From Acidiluteibacter sp963716125 (GTDB taxonomy: Bacteria; Bacteroidota; Bacteroidia; Flavobacteriales_E; Vicingaceae), in assembly GCA_963716125.1 (NCBI GenBank), contig OY970294.1, positions 2,604,001-2,668,000 of the forward strand: DNA of 64,000 nt, written 5' to 3'. The position numbers and the translations under genes are program-made. The notes under the pieces were generated by a model, which was given only the letters and a program-made list of their open reading frames with translations, did no database searches and was not told the origin of the DNA. Shown here in pieces: positions 55,110 to 63,371 of the stretch. Each line of letters opens with the position of its first letter. The first letter of the stretch is position 1.

Positions 55110-55901
55110 ATGATATTAAATTTTATCAGTCTAAGGTGGTTAGATGTTTTAGATATATTATTAGTGGCGACACTTATGTATCAGCTATACAATCTATTAA
55201 AAGGTACTGTAGCTATACGAATTCTATTAGGGATTCTTTCACTTTATCTTTTTTGGAAATTAGTGGAAGCTTTAAAAATGGAATTGCTCGATGAAATATT
55301 GGGTCAGTTTATTGGAGTTGGAGTGATTGCGCTTATTATTGTTTTTCAGCAAGAAGTCAGAAGATTTTTACTAATCGTAGGCAATAGAAGCATATTAGCG
55401 CAACCACAGTTTAGAAAAAAGTTCACTAATTGGAGATGGAATGAACCCAAATCTGCTTTAGATTTAAATATTAAAGCAGTGATAAAAGCCTGCTATAATA
55501 TGTCTAAAACTAAAACAGGAGCTTTAATAGTAATCTCTAAAGATTCTGAACTAAAATATCATGCATCAACAGGAGATAAAATTGATGCTACTTTGAGCTC
55601 TAATCTACTGGAAACTATATTCTTCAAAAATAACCCTATGCATGATGGTGGTGTTATTATCCATGATAATAAAATTAAAGCTGCAAGATGCATTCTTCCG
55701 GTTTCAGACAACCCAAAAATACATGCACGTTATGGTTTAAGACATAGAGCTGCTGTAGGAATTACAGAAAATTCTGCTGCAATTGCTATAATTATATCTG
55801 AAGAAACAGGCGAAATTTCTTTTAGCAAAAATGGAAGTTTGCGCACTCCATTAGAAATAGATGAATTAAGAAAAATCTTGGAACAAGAGTTTAAAGATTA
55901 A
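55110..55901 (+). CDS. cdaA: Diadenylate cyclase
   Basis: Synthesises cyclic di-AMP from two ATP at the inner membrane. The protein has 263 residues. It has three N-terminal membrane helices (LDVLDILLVATLMYQLYNLL, AIRILLGILSLYLFWKLV, GVGVIALIIVFQQE) and a DAC domain with DGG in NNPMHDGGVIIHD and the RHR motif in GLRHRAAVG. Both active-site motifs are intact. It probably controls osmotic or cell-wall homeostasis. Its end overlaps the convergent TPR lipoprotein gene by 4 bp. Confidence 0.94.
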   Translation: MILNFISLRWLDVLDILLVATLMYQLYNLLKGTVAIRILLGILSLYLFWKLVEALKMELLDEILGQFIGVGVIALIIVFQQEVRRFLLIVGNRSILAQPQFRKKFTNWRWNEPKSALDLNIKAVIKACYNMSKTKTGALIVISKDSELKYHASTGDKIDATLSSNLLETIFFKNNPMHDGGVIIHDNKIKAARCILPVSDNPKIHARYGLRHRAAVGITENSAAIAIIISEETGEISFSKNGSLRTPLEIDELRKILEQEFKD

Positions 55902-56476
55902 ACTCCTTGTTGTTTTGCTTCAAATTCTTTAATTAATTCATCAGGACTTTTTCCCAAATTTTTCAATGAATATTCAGCATCATCTGCCATATCATGTTCA
56001 GGATAGTCTTGAATAAACTGCTCATATAAAGTTTTTGCAGCATCCAACTCTTTCATATTATTCTCGTAAATAAATGCTTGCAAAAATAAAGAATAAGGTC
56101 TTTTGGAATAATTTGGGTAATCAGTGTAAACTCTTTTATATAAATCTAAGGACTTTTTAGCCTGATTTAAACCTAAACTAATTTCAGCAGCTTTAAATAA
56201 ATATTCAGGACTATTTTCAGACTTTTCAAATTCATCAGCATACTTTATATATCCATCAATCAATTGATTTGCCTTTTCAATATCCATCGATTTAGCTGAA
56301 TCAAATACCATTTTTTCAAAATCAGAAATCTTGGCATCAAATTCAGATTCATTTAAACCTTTAAAAGGATTAGCATTTGCCATTTCTGTTGTTTCATCAG
56401 TTGTATTCTCATTGTTTGAGTTATTACAAGCAACTAAAACTGTAATCATTGCGAATATTAAAAAACTTTTCTTCAT
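55898..56476 (-). CDS. TPR lipoprotein
   Basis: Lipoprotein of 192 residues: signal MKKSFLIFAMITVLVAC (lipobox LVAC), a Glu/Asn-rich linker, then helical TPR repeats (YLFKAAEISLGLNQAKKSLD, RPYSLFLQAFIYENNMKELD, AKTLYEQFIQDYPEHDMADD). It recalls a BamD or YbgF-like helper of outer-membrane or wall assembly, but no specific match can be claimed. It starts 5 bp after def, so the two share a transcript. Confidence 0.75.
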   Translation of the reverse strand: MKKSFLIFAMITVLVACNNSNNENTTDETTEMANANPFKGLNESEFDAKISDFEKMVFDSAKSMDIEKANQLIDGYIKYADEFEKSENSPEYLFKAAEISLGLNQAKKSLDLYKRVYTDYPNYSKRPYSLFLQAFIYENNMKELDAAKTLYEQFIQDYPEHDMADDAEYSLKNLGKSPDELIKEFEAKQQGV

Positions 56477-56481
56477 TTTTT

Positions 56482-57039
56482 TTATTTTATAGGGAATTTC
56501 ATTTTATAATTAACTTTCACATTGCCTTTACTAATGTTAGACAATTTTGTTTTTAGCAATCTTCTTTTCAGCGGATTCAAATGATCGGTAAATAAGATAC
56601 CTTCTACGTGATCGTACTCATGCTGAATAATTCTAGCTGCAATGCCATCAAAGGTTTCTTCTAAAAGATTCCATTTTCTATCGTAATACTCGATAGTAAT
56701 TTTTGGTAATCTATTTACATCCTCTCGAATACCAGGAATACTTAAACAACCTTCATTAAACACCCATTCTTTACCTTCTTCTTCTACTATAATTGGATTG
56801 ATAAATACCTTTTTAAAATTTTTCAATTCAGGATTATCTTCTTCAAAAGGAGAAGCGTCTACAATAAATAATCGCAAAGACTTTCCAATTTGTGGAGCTG
56901 CTAATCCCACACCTTCAGAATTATACATCGTCTCAAACATATCATCAATCAATTGCTGAATTTCAGGACTGTCCTTTTCTATTTCATCCGCCTCTTTTTT
57001 TAATATCGGATCACCGTAGGCTATAATGGGTAAATTCAT
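56482..57039 (-). CDS. def: Peptide deformylase
   Basis: Removes the formyl group from nascent proteins. The protein has 185 residues with all three motifs: GVGLAAPQIG, EGCLSIP (Cys metal ligand) and QHEYDHVEG (HExxH). It is an ordinary type I-like enzyme for the phylum. A minus-strand TACTTTTG (57044-57051) ends 4 bp before the ATG, so the mRNA may be leaderless. Upstream is the M61 peptidase gene. Confidence 0.96.
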   Translation of the reverse strand: MNLPIIAYGDPILKKEADEIEKDSPEIQQLIDDMFETMYNSEGVGLAAPQIGKSLRLFIVDASPFEEDNPELKNFKKVFINPIIVEEEGKEWVFNEGCLSIPGIREDVNRLPKITIEYYDRKWNLLEETFDGIAARIIQHEYDHVEGILFTDHLNPLKRRLLKTKLSNISKGNVKVNYKMKFPIK

Positions 57040-57043
57040 TGTG

Positions 57044-57051
57044 CAAAAGTA
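57044..57051 (-). promoter_or_regulatory. -7 box (TACTTTTG) of def
   Basis: Minus-strand match to TAnnTTTG, 4 bp before the def start codon, which implies a leaderless transcript. The -33 region was not resolved. Confidence 0.4.
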
Positions 57052-57087
57052 ATTGTGTTTTTTAAATCTTACAACAGCTAATTCACA

Positions 57088-58809
57088 TTAGCTGCTCCAT
57101 TTTTCAAAAGCTCTTATTTGAGCAGCATTTGCTTTCTCTATCCTCTTCGTTTTGTGTTTTTTATAATATAACTCTTTGGAAACTTTCATAACAACTGGCT
57201 CAATCTTTCCAAATATCCGTTTTACTTGTAAACAGATAGTATCCGCTTTAAAATACTGACACCAATCATTGAAATCAGAACCTACAGTATAGGAATTGAT
57301 ACTAATTAATTCATCGCCAATGGCTAAACCTGCTTTTTCAGCAACAGAATTGGGATAAATAGCAGTTACATTAAATTTTCTATCGTTTTCAACAATTTTA
57401 AACCCTAGATGAGCTTCATAAAGATTATCAGGAGCTAATGCATCATAAGTTAAACCAATTTGATTCAAAGCTTCTTTCAATGCAGCTGTATAGTCTTCGA
57501 ATCCATTAACATAATTTTCGAAGAACTTTTGATTGTCAACAGTTGATATGTCATTAACGGTAGAGAAATAATCTTTTTCACTGATTCCTTTATTTTTCAA
57601 ATAGAAATCTTGATAAAAAGATAAAATTACTTCATCAAAAGATTTTTGATTGTCAGTTTGTTTTCTAATGATCATGTCTAACATGAAGGTAATCAATGCT
57701 CCTTCAGTATAAATAGATGATTTTCGATTTGGAATGCCTGCCGTATAACCATCTAACCAAGTATCAAATGAAGAATCGGCAACTGATAGATTTAATACGC
57801 CTGCAGTATTAAAATGTCTATCTAATAATTGATTAAAAGTCTCAAAATACTCTTCTAAGGTAAAAACTTTAGACCTTAGCAACATTAAATCACCATAAAG
57901 AGTAGTAGCACCTTCGGCCAAATAACCTAAACGACTATAATTCTCTTGGCTATAATCATATGGCCACATTTCTACAGGGCGAATTCGCTTGATATTCCAT
58001 GTGTGAAATAATTCATGTGAACTCACTCCCAACAACTCTTTGTACATGCCGTTTTTATCCATCAATTGATATGATGGTCCTAATAAACAAACGGTAGAAT
58101 TGCTATGTTCCACTCCATGATAGGCCTTGTGCGGTAATATTTGAAATAAAAAATGATATTCTTTAGTTGGAAAACCTTGAAAAAGCTCCATTTGTTTCTT
58201 AGAAAATGTTTTAAAGTCCTTTATTAAAGTGTCAAAATCTATTTTACACTCTCCCTGAAACCAAAGATAAAAAGTGGTTGTATCTATTTTATATGTTTCA
58301 TGAATCAAATCAGCAGAAGCTATCAAAGGACAATCAACTAATTCATGAAAATCCTTCGCTTCAAATTGAAATTTTTCAATTGAATTTAAACCACAAGCGA
58401 TTTGATAATTTTCAGGCAAATCCAAGCTCATTGAACAGGGCTCATTTATCCGATCAGGAACATATAAAAAACAATTGACTCCATTGATATATAATTGTTT
58501 GGCATCTAAAAAGGTAGAACCTGCATTTAATTCATTGGCAAAGTAATTATATCGAATGCTTACTGAATCAAGACCTTTACATTCTACTTCCCAAAGATCT
58601 TTTTTAAGTTTTTTTGATTTCAGAACGTTTCCACTTGAGTCTAACGCCTCCCATTTTTGTATATTTTTGGCAAAATTAGCCAACTCATATCTACCGGGTC
58701 GCCAAGCAGGTAACTGGATTTTAATCTTATCGGATTGAATATCATTAATTTCAAAATTAATATCAATATAATGAGAATGGGGATTTTGATAAGAAATGTG
58801 GTAATGCAT
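57088..58809 (-). CDS. M61-family (glycyl aminopeptidase-like) metallopeptidase with PDZ domain
   Basis: Protein of 573 residues. The N-terminal beta domain begins MHYHISYQNPHSHYIDINFE. The catalytic domain has zinc motif HELFH in SSHELFHTWNIKRIRPVEMW and the Glu ligand in YLAEGATTLYGDLML. A PDZ domain lies near the end (LGFKIVENDRKFNVTAIYPN and SVAEKAGLAIGDELISINSY). It has no signal peptide, so it may be cytoplasmic. It cleaves N-terminal Gly or Ala peptides by family analogy. Upstream of def with a 48-bp gap. Confidence 0.9.
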   Translation of the reverse strand: MHYHISYQNPHSHYIDINFEINDIQSDKIKIQLPAWRPGRYELANFAKNIQKWEALDSSGNVLKSKKLKKDLWEVECKGLDSVSIRYNYFANELNAGSTFLDAKQLYINGVNCFLYVPDRINEPCSMSLDLPENYQIACGLNSIEKFQFEAKDFHELVDCPLIASADLIHETYKIDTTTFYLWFQGECKIDFDTLIKDFKTFSKKQMELFQGFPTKEYHFLFQILPHKAYHGVEHSNSTVCLLGPSYQLMDKNGMYKELLGVSSHELFHTWNIKRIRPVEMWPYDYSQENYSRLGYLAEGATTLYGDLMLLRSKVFTLEEYFETFNQLLDRHFNTAGVLNLSVADSSFDTWLDGYTAGIPNRKSSIYTEGALITFMLDMIIRKQTDNQKSFDEVILSFYQDFYLKNKGISEKDYFSTVNDISTVDNQKFFENYVNGFEDYTAALKEALNQIGLTYDALAPDNLYEAHLGFKIVENDRKFNVTAIYPNSVAEKAGLAIGDELISINSYTVGSDFNDWCQYFKADTICLQVKRIFGKIEPVVMKVSKELYYKKHKTKRIEKANAAQIRAFEKWSS

Positions 58810-58876
58810 CTATAAAAATTTTTGCCTAAATTAAACAATTTAATAGAATGGAAAATGATAAAAAGATCAAGATAAG

Positions 58877-59749
58877 TTAAATAACTATTCCTTTATCTTC
58901 TATCTTCTCTTCTTCATCCTCTATATTTTTTTCAGGGGCATCTATTTCGATAGATTCTATTATTTTATCGGCCACTTTTTTACCATTTATATCTCCTTTG
59001 GGAAACTTAACCATAACTTGCCAAAGGTTGACTCCACTTCCGTAACCTATATTTATAAATTCTACAACATTGCCATCTTGATTATAACTTCCTTCTTGCA
59101 TAAACCCCGGAATTGAGTTTAACTCTATGGAAATTTGATAATATTGTAATTCTGTGATGCCATTCTGATTACTAATCTCATTCATTGATCCTTCTGCTGC
59201 TCCATCTAAATTTACCTCTCCAATACTTTTTTCATATTCTACACTATTGAGTATTATATTCAATCCTTTCCATGTATTATATTCATAAGTTTCCATCAAT
59301 GATATATATTGCAAATAGTCTTCAGACAATGGCAAATATCCTTCTTTTAATTTTACAGGACTATTGATTGATAAACCTAAAGTTCCATATATTGATCTTT
59401 CCCATTTTTGAGAATAAACGGCATCAGGTGTGCCCATGCCACTTTTAGCTACAAAAGCTTTCGCTAAAAAAAATCCAATTAAAAATAAAACAATTAGACT
59501 AACTGCAATTATTATCACCAACTTCCAGTTATTAGGCTTGATTTTTACCAAATTTTTATTGGTCGGATTAATTGGAACATCGGAAATACAAACTTCATTT
59601 TTATACTCTTCAAAAGTTTTTAATGGATTATAAAAAGCCCACACTGAAAATGAATTATCCATTTTATAGCCACAAACTGAGCAAAATGTCATCATTTCAG
59701 ACTTTAAAGCGTTCAATTCGCCGCAATTATTACATTTTAAATAGTGCAT
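58877..59749 (-). CDS. Zinc-ribbon membrane protein of unknown function
   Basis: Protein of 290 residues. An N-terminal zinc ribbon (LKCNNCGELN and CSVCGYKMD) is followed by a Trp/Phe-rich linker and one membrane helix (WKLVIIIAVSLIVLFLIGFF). The soluble domain of about 160 residues has no recognised family (YGTLGLSINSPVKLKEGYLP, GINLWQVMVKFPKGD-like end). The ATG at 59749 is preferred because the in-frame start at 59773 adds eight residues ahead of the ribbon. The ribbon probably faces the cytoplasm. The gene stands alone next to the repeat array. Confidence 0.65.
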   Translation of the reverse strand: MHYLKCNNCGELNALKSEMMTFCSVCGYKMDNSFSVWAFYNPLKTFEEYKNEVCISDVPINPTNKNLVKIKPNNWKLVIIIAVSLIVLFLIGFFLAKAFVAKSGMGTPDAVYSQKWERSIYGTLGLSINSPVKLKEGYLPLSEDYLQYISLMETYEYNTWKGLNIILNSVEYEKSIGEVNLDGAAEGSMNEISNQNGITELQYYQISIELNSIPGFMQEGSYNQDGNVVEFINIGYGSGVNLWQVMVKFPKGDINGKKVADKIIESIEIDAPEKNIEDEEEKIEDKGIVI

Positions 59750-59854
59750 GAGTTTGAAAAATAATTTAATCAAACGTAATAAATTTTAAATTAATGTCTG
59801 AATAATAATAACAGCCTTTTCTGTTTGGTTAGAATTAAATTATGTCCTTATAGC

Positions 59855-60241
59855 TTTTACTGACTATCGCTGACCAAGCACTTGATGGGTTTTGTGTGTT
59901 TTTGGTAGTTTATTCCTTTTTTATCGAGGAGGTTAGTACTTTAATTTTAACAATAGAAGTTATAATATCACCCTTTCAGGGTTTATTTTTTTATGAATCT
60001 CTTATAATTACAATAATGCCAGCCTTTCAGGCTTTGATTGATATTCAAAATTAAAATAGGTGTGACTTTTCGAACTTTTAGTTGGATACACTCAACCCCG
60101 TAGGGGTGAAAGTTTTATAACAACAAAATTAAAATAAACCTAAAACCCTGAAGGGGTGACACTCAATTAAAAACCAATTTTCATAAATGAAATACTGTGA
60201 ACATAGTCCTTATTAATTAGAGTTATAATTTATCCCGTAGT
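59855..60241 (+). repeat. Palindrome-rich tandem unit, copy 1
   Basis: First of a head-to-tail series. Each unit starts TTTTACTGACTATC, then an imperfect hairpin ACCAAGCACT...TTCTTGGT, then four short palindromes in order: ACCCTTTCAGGGT, AGCCTTTCAGGCT, ACCCCGTAGGGGT and ACCCTGAAGGGGT (the fourth is the first in reverse orientation). A linker TCATAAATGAAATACTGTGA leads to the next unit. This copy is 387 bp. The 81 bp before it contain no gene. Confidence 0.93.
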
Positions 60242-60624
60242 TTTTACTGACTATCACTGACCAAGCACTTGATGGGTTTAGTGTGTTCTTGGTGGTTTAT
60301 TCCTTTTTTATCGAGGAGGTTAGTACTTTAATTTTAACAATAGAAGTTATAATATCACCCTTTCAGGGTTTATTTTTTTATGAATCTCTTATAATTACAA
60401 TAATGCCAGCCTTTCAGGCTTTGATTGATATTCAAAATTAAAATAGGTGTGACTTTTCGAACTTTTAGTTGGATACACTCAACCCCGTAGGGGTGAAAGT
60501 TTTATAACAACAAAATTAAAATAAACCTAAAACCCTGAAGGGGTGACACTAAATTAAAAACAAATTTTTTTAAATGAAATGCTGTGAACATAGTCTTCAT
60601 TAGGGTTGTAATTTATCCAGTAGT
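60242..60624 (+). repeat. Palindrome-rich tandem unit, copy 2
   Basis: Unit of 383 bp with all four palindromes, very close to copy 1. Confidence 0.93.
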
Positions 60625-61011
60625 TTTTACTGACTATCACTGACCAAGAACTTGATGGGTTTAGTGTGTTCTTGGTGGTTTATTCCTTTTTTATCGAGGA
60701 GGTTAGTACTTTAATTTTAACAATAGAAGTTATAATATCACCCTTTCAGGGTTTATTTTTTTATGAATCTCTTATAATTACAATAATGCCAGCCTTTCAG
60801 GCTTTGATTGATATTCAAAATTAAAATAGGTGTGACTTTTCGAACTTTTAGTTGGATACACTCAACCCCGTAGGGGTGAAAGTTTTATAACAACAAAATG
60901 AAAATAAACCTAAAACCCTGAAGGGGTGACACTAAATTAAAAACAAATTTTTTTAAATGAAATGCTGTGAACATAGTCCTTATTAATTAGAGTTATAATT
61001 TATCCCGTAGT
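60625..61011 (+). repeat. Palindrome-rich tandem unit, copy 3
   Basis: Unit of 387 bp with all four palindromes. Confidence 0.93.
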
Positions 61012-61407
61012 TTTTACTGACTATCACTGACCAAGCACTTGATGGGTTTTGTGTGTTTTTGGTGGTTTATTCCTTTTTTATCGAGGAGGTTAGTACTTTA
61101 ATTTTAACAATAGAAGTTATAATATCACCCTTTCAGGGTTTATTTTTTTATGAATCTCTTATAATTACAATAATGCCAGCCTTTCAGGCTTTGATAGATA
61201 TTCAAAAGTTGTTAAAAAGTAAAATATGTAGCTTTTCGAACTTTTAGTTGGATACATTCAACCCCGTAGGGGTGTAAGTTTTATAACAACAAAATGAACA
61301 TAAACCTAAAACCCTGAAGGGGTGACACTCAATTAAAAACCAATTTTCATAAATGAAATACTGTGAACATAGTCCTTATTAATTAGAGTTATAATTTATC
61401 CCGTAGT
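61012..61407 (+). repeat. Palindrome-rich tandem unit, copy 4
   Basis: Unit of 396 bp. The part after the second palindrome changes from AAAATTAAAATAGG to AAAAGTTGTTAAAAAG, a variant shared by later copies. Confidence 0.93.
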
Positions 61408-61724
61408 TTTTACTGACTATCACTGACCAAGCACTTGATGGGTTTAGTGTGTTCTTGGTGGTTTATTCCTTTTTTATCGAGGAGGTTAGTACTTTAATTT
61501 TAACAATAGAAGTTATAATATCACCCTTTCAGGGTTTTATTTTTTTATGAATCTCTTATAATTACAATAATGCCAGCCTTTCAGGCTTTGATAGATATTC
61601 AAAAGTTGTTAAAAATTAAACAGGTGTAGCTTTTAGAACTTGTAATTGATAAACTCAACCCCGTAGGGGTGTAAGTTTTATAACAACAAAATGAACATAA
61701 ACCTAAAACCCTGAAGGGGTGACA
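61408..61724 (+). repeat. Palindrome-rich tandem unit, copy 5 (cut at the transposase)
   Basis: Carries the four palindromes and then stops after ACCCTGAAGGGGTGACA; the usual linker is missing and the transposase stop codon follows within about 10 bp. Confidence 0.9.
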
Positions 61725-61731
61725 TATAAGG

Positions 61732-62199
61732 CTAAGCATCTTCAATAAATTTAAATAAATATTTATCATTATATTCTATATTAAACTTATTCAATAAGTC
61801 AACATACTCGTTCTTAAAAGTTTTTTTACGATGGTGCTCTTCTTGATTTAATATATAATTGTAAACTCTTTCAACATGAGATTGAGAATACGAAAAAACT
61901 CCAAAACCTTCTTGCCAAGAGAATTTACCTCTAACTAACTTATTTTTATTTATGTAGTTTGAAGAATTATTTTTTATATCTCTAACTAAATCTGAAATGG
62001 ACATAGATGGTTTTAAACCAATAAATGCATGAATATGATCAGGCATTCCATTCACTATAATAGACTTTTGTCCTTTATTGGTAATAATTCCAGCGATATA
62101 TTTATTCAAATCTTCTTTCCAACCTTTGCTAATCAAATTACTTCTTCCTTGAACTGCAAAAACTACTTGTATATATAATTGCGAAAATGTACCAGACAT
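61732..62199 (-). CDS. IS200/IS605-like Y1 (HUH) transposase, REP-associated type
   Basis: Single-strand transposase of 155 residues with one catalytic Tyr. The HUH motif is HIH in VNGMPDHIHAFIGLK. The Tyr lies in HVERVYNYILNQEEHH, followed by KKTFKNEYVDLLNKF. The start is MSGTFSQLYIQVVFAVQGRS. There is no TnpB partner. It lies inside a series of palindrome-rich repeats, a setting known for REP-associated tyrosine transposases (RAYTs), and the repeat palindromes could be its substrates. The last repeat palindrome lies just after its stop, so it may mark one element end. Confidence 0.88.
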   Translation of the reverse strand: MSGTFSQLYIQVVFAVQGRSNLISKGWKEDLNKYIAGIITNKGQKSIIVNGMPDHIHAFIGLKPSMSISDLVRDIKNNSSNYINKNKLVRGKFSWQEGFGVFSYSQSHVERVYNYILNQEEHHRKKTFKNEYVDLLNKFNIEYNDKYLFKFIEDA

Positions 62200-62347
62200 T
62201 GTTTAGAATTTTATGTTAAAAGAAGAAATGAAATTTTTATGCAAGTTAGTTTATAATTTGATAATTATAAAATCTTAAACAATATCTAATTTTCAGGCTT
62301 GGATAGATTGCTAAAAACTTGTTGCACTGGGTACTTTCTTGGCGTAC

Positions 62348-62698
62348 TTGGTGGTTTATATCTTTTTTTAACCGTAGAAGTTGTGGTGCGATAATTAAAC
62401 AATAGAAGTTATAATATCACCCTTTCAGGGTTTTATTTTTTTATGAATATCTTATAATTATAATAATGTCAGCCTTTCAGCTTTGATAGATATTCAAAAG
62501 TTGTTAAAAAGTAAAAGATGTAGCTTTTCGAACTTTTAGTTGGATACACTCAACCCCGTAGGGGTGAAAGTTTTATAACAACAAAATGAAAATAAACCTA
62601 AAACCCTGAAGGGGTGACACTAAATTAAAAACAAATTTTTTTAAATGAAATGCTGAGAACATAGTCCTTATTAATAGAGTTATAATTTATCCCGTAGT
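62348..62698 (+). repeat. Palindrome-rich unit, copy 6, 5' part missing
   Basis: Homology resumes about 150 bp after the transposase start codon, from CTTGGTGGTTTAT. The stretch before the first palindrome reads ACCGTAGAAGTTGTGGTGCG instead of the TCGAGGAGGTTAGTAC of copies 1-5, so it belongs to a second subfamily. The second palindrome is altered (AGCCTTTCAGCTTTG). Confidence 0.85.
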
Positions 62699-63096
62699 TT
62701 TTACTGACTATCGCTGACCAAGCAATTGATGAGTTTTGTGTGTTTTTGGTAGTTTATTCCTTTTTTTTACCGTAGAAGTTGTGGTGCGATAATTAAACAA
62801 TAGAAGTTATAATATCACCCTTTCAGGGTTTTATTTTTTTATGAATATCTTATAATTATAATAATGTCAGCCTTTCAGCTTTGATAGATATTCAAAAGTT
62901 GTTAAAAAGTAAAAGATGTAGCTTTTCGAACTTTTAGTTGGATACACTCAACCCCGTAGGGGTGAAAGTTTTATAACAACAAAATGAAAATAAACCTAAA
63001 ACCCTGAAGGGGTGACACTAAATTAAAAACAAATTTTTTTAAATGAAATGCTGAGAACATAGTCCTTATTAATAGAGTTATAATTTATCCCGTAGT
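62699..63096 (+). repeat. Palindrome-rich unit, copy 7
   Basis: Full 398-bp unit of the same subfamily as copy 6. Confidence 0.9.
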
Positions 63097-63175
63097 TTTT
63101 ACTGACTATCACTGACCAAGAACTTGATGGGTTTAGTGTGTTTTTGGTGGTTTATTCCTTTTTTTAACGTGGAGG
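63097..63175 (+). repeat. Palindrome-rich unit, copy 8, 3' part missing
   Basis: Only the first about 80 bp of a unit remain (TTTTACTGACTATC to CCTTTTTTTAACGTGGAGG). Confidence 0.8.
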
Positions 63176-63371
63176 TGCAAAGCGAACAGAAGATTATTCT
63201 TTTTAACCACAAAGGACTCAAAGGCCTTCACAAAGCTCACAAAGAAAGATTGTATAAAGAATAAAATTCTTTGAAAAAAAATCTAATTATATCTGCATAA
63301 TCAGCAAAAGTTACAAGTTCCCGCTGATTTCGCTAATTGATTTTGATAAAAAAATTTTTTTAATTTATGGC
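63176..63371. repeat. Mosaic of other short repeats, no gene
   Basis: Contains AACCACAAAGGACTCAAAGG and TTCACAAAGCTCACAAAG, sequences of the widespread ACCACAGAGGCACAGAG kind, then ATCAGCAAAAG...CGCTGATTTCGC, a pair of ATCAGC words in inverse orientation. I can support no gene here. Confidence 0.5.

Noticed and set aside
61053..61247. Open frame of 64 codons inside the repeat
   Set aside because: It arises from the repeated unit, which encodes no consistent protein across copies.
59855..63175. CRISPR array
   Set aside because: Units are almost 400 bp and nearly identical throughout, with no short direct repeats separated by unique spacers and no cas gene nearby.
59855..63175. Retron or diversity-generating element
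   Set aside because: No reverse transcriptase and no variable-repeat gene are in the window; the only enzyme is a Y1 transposase.
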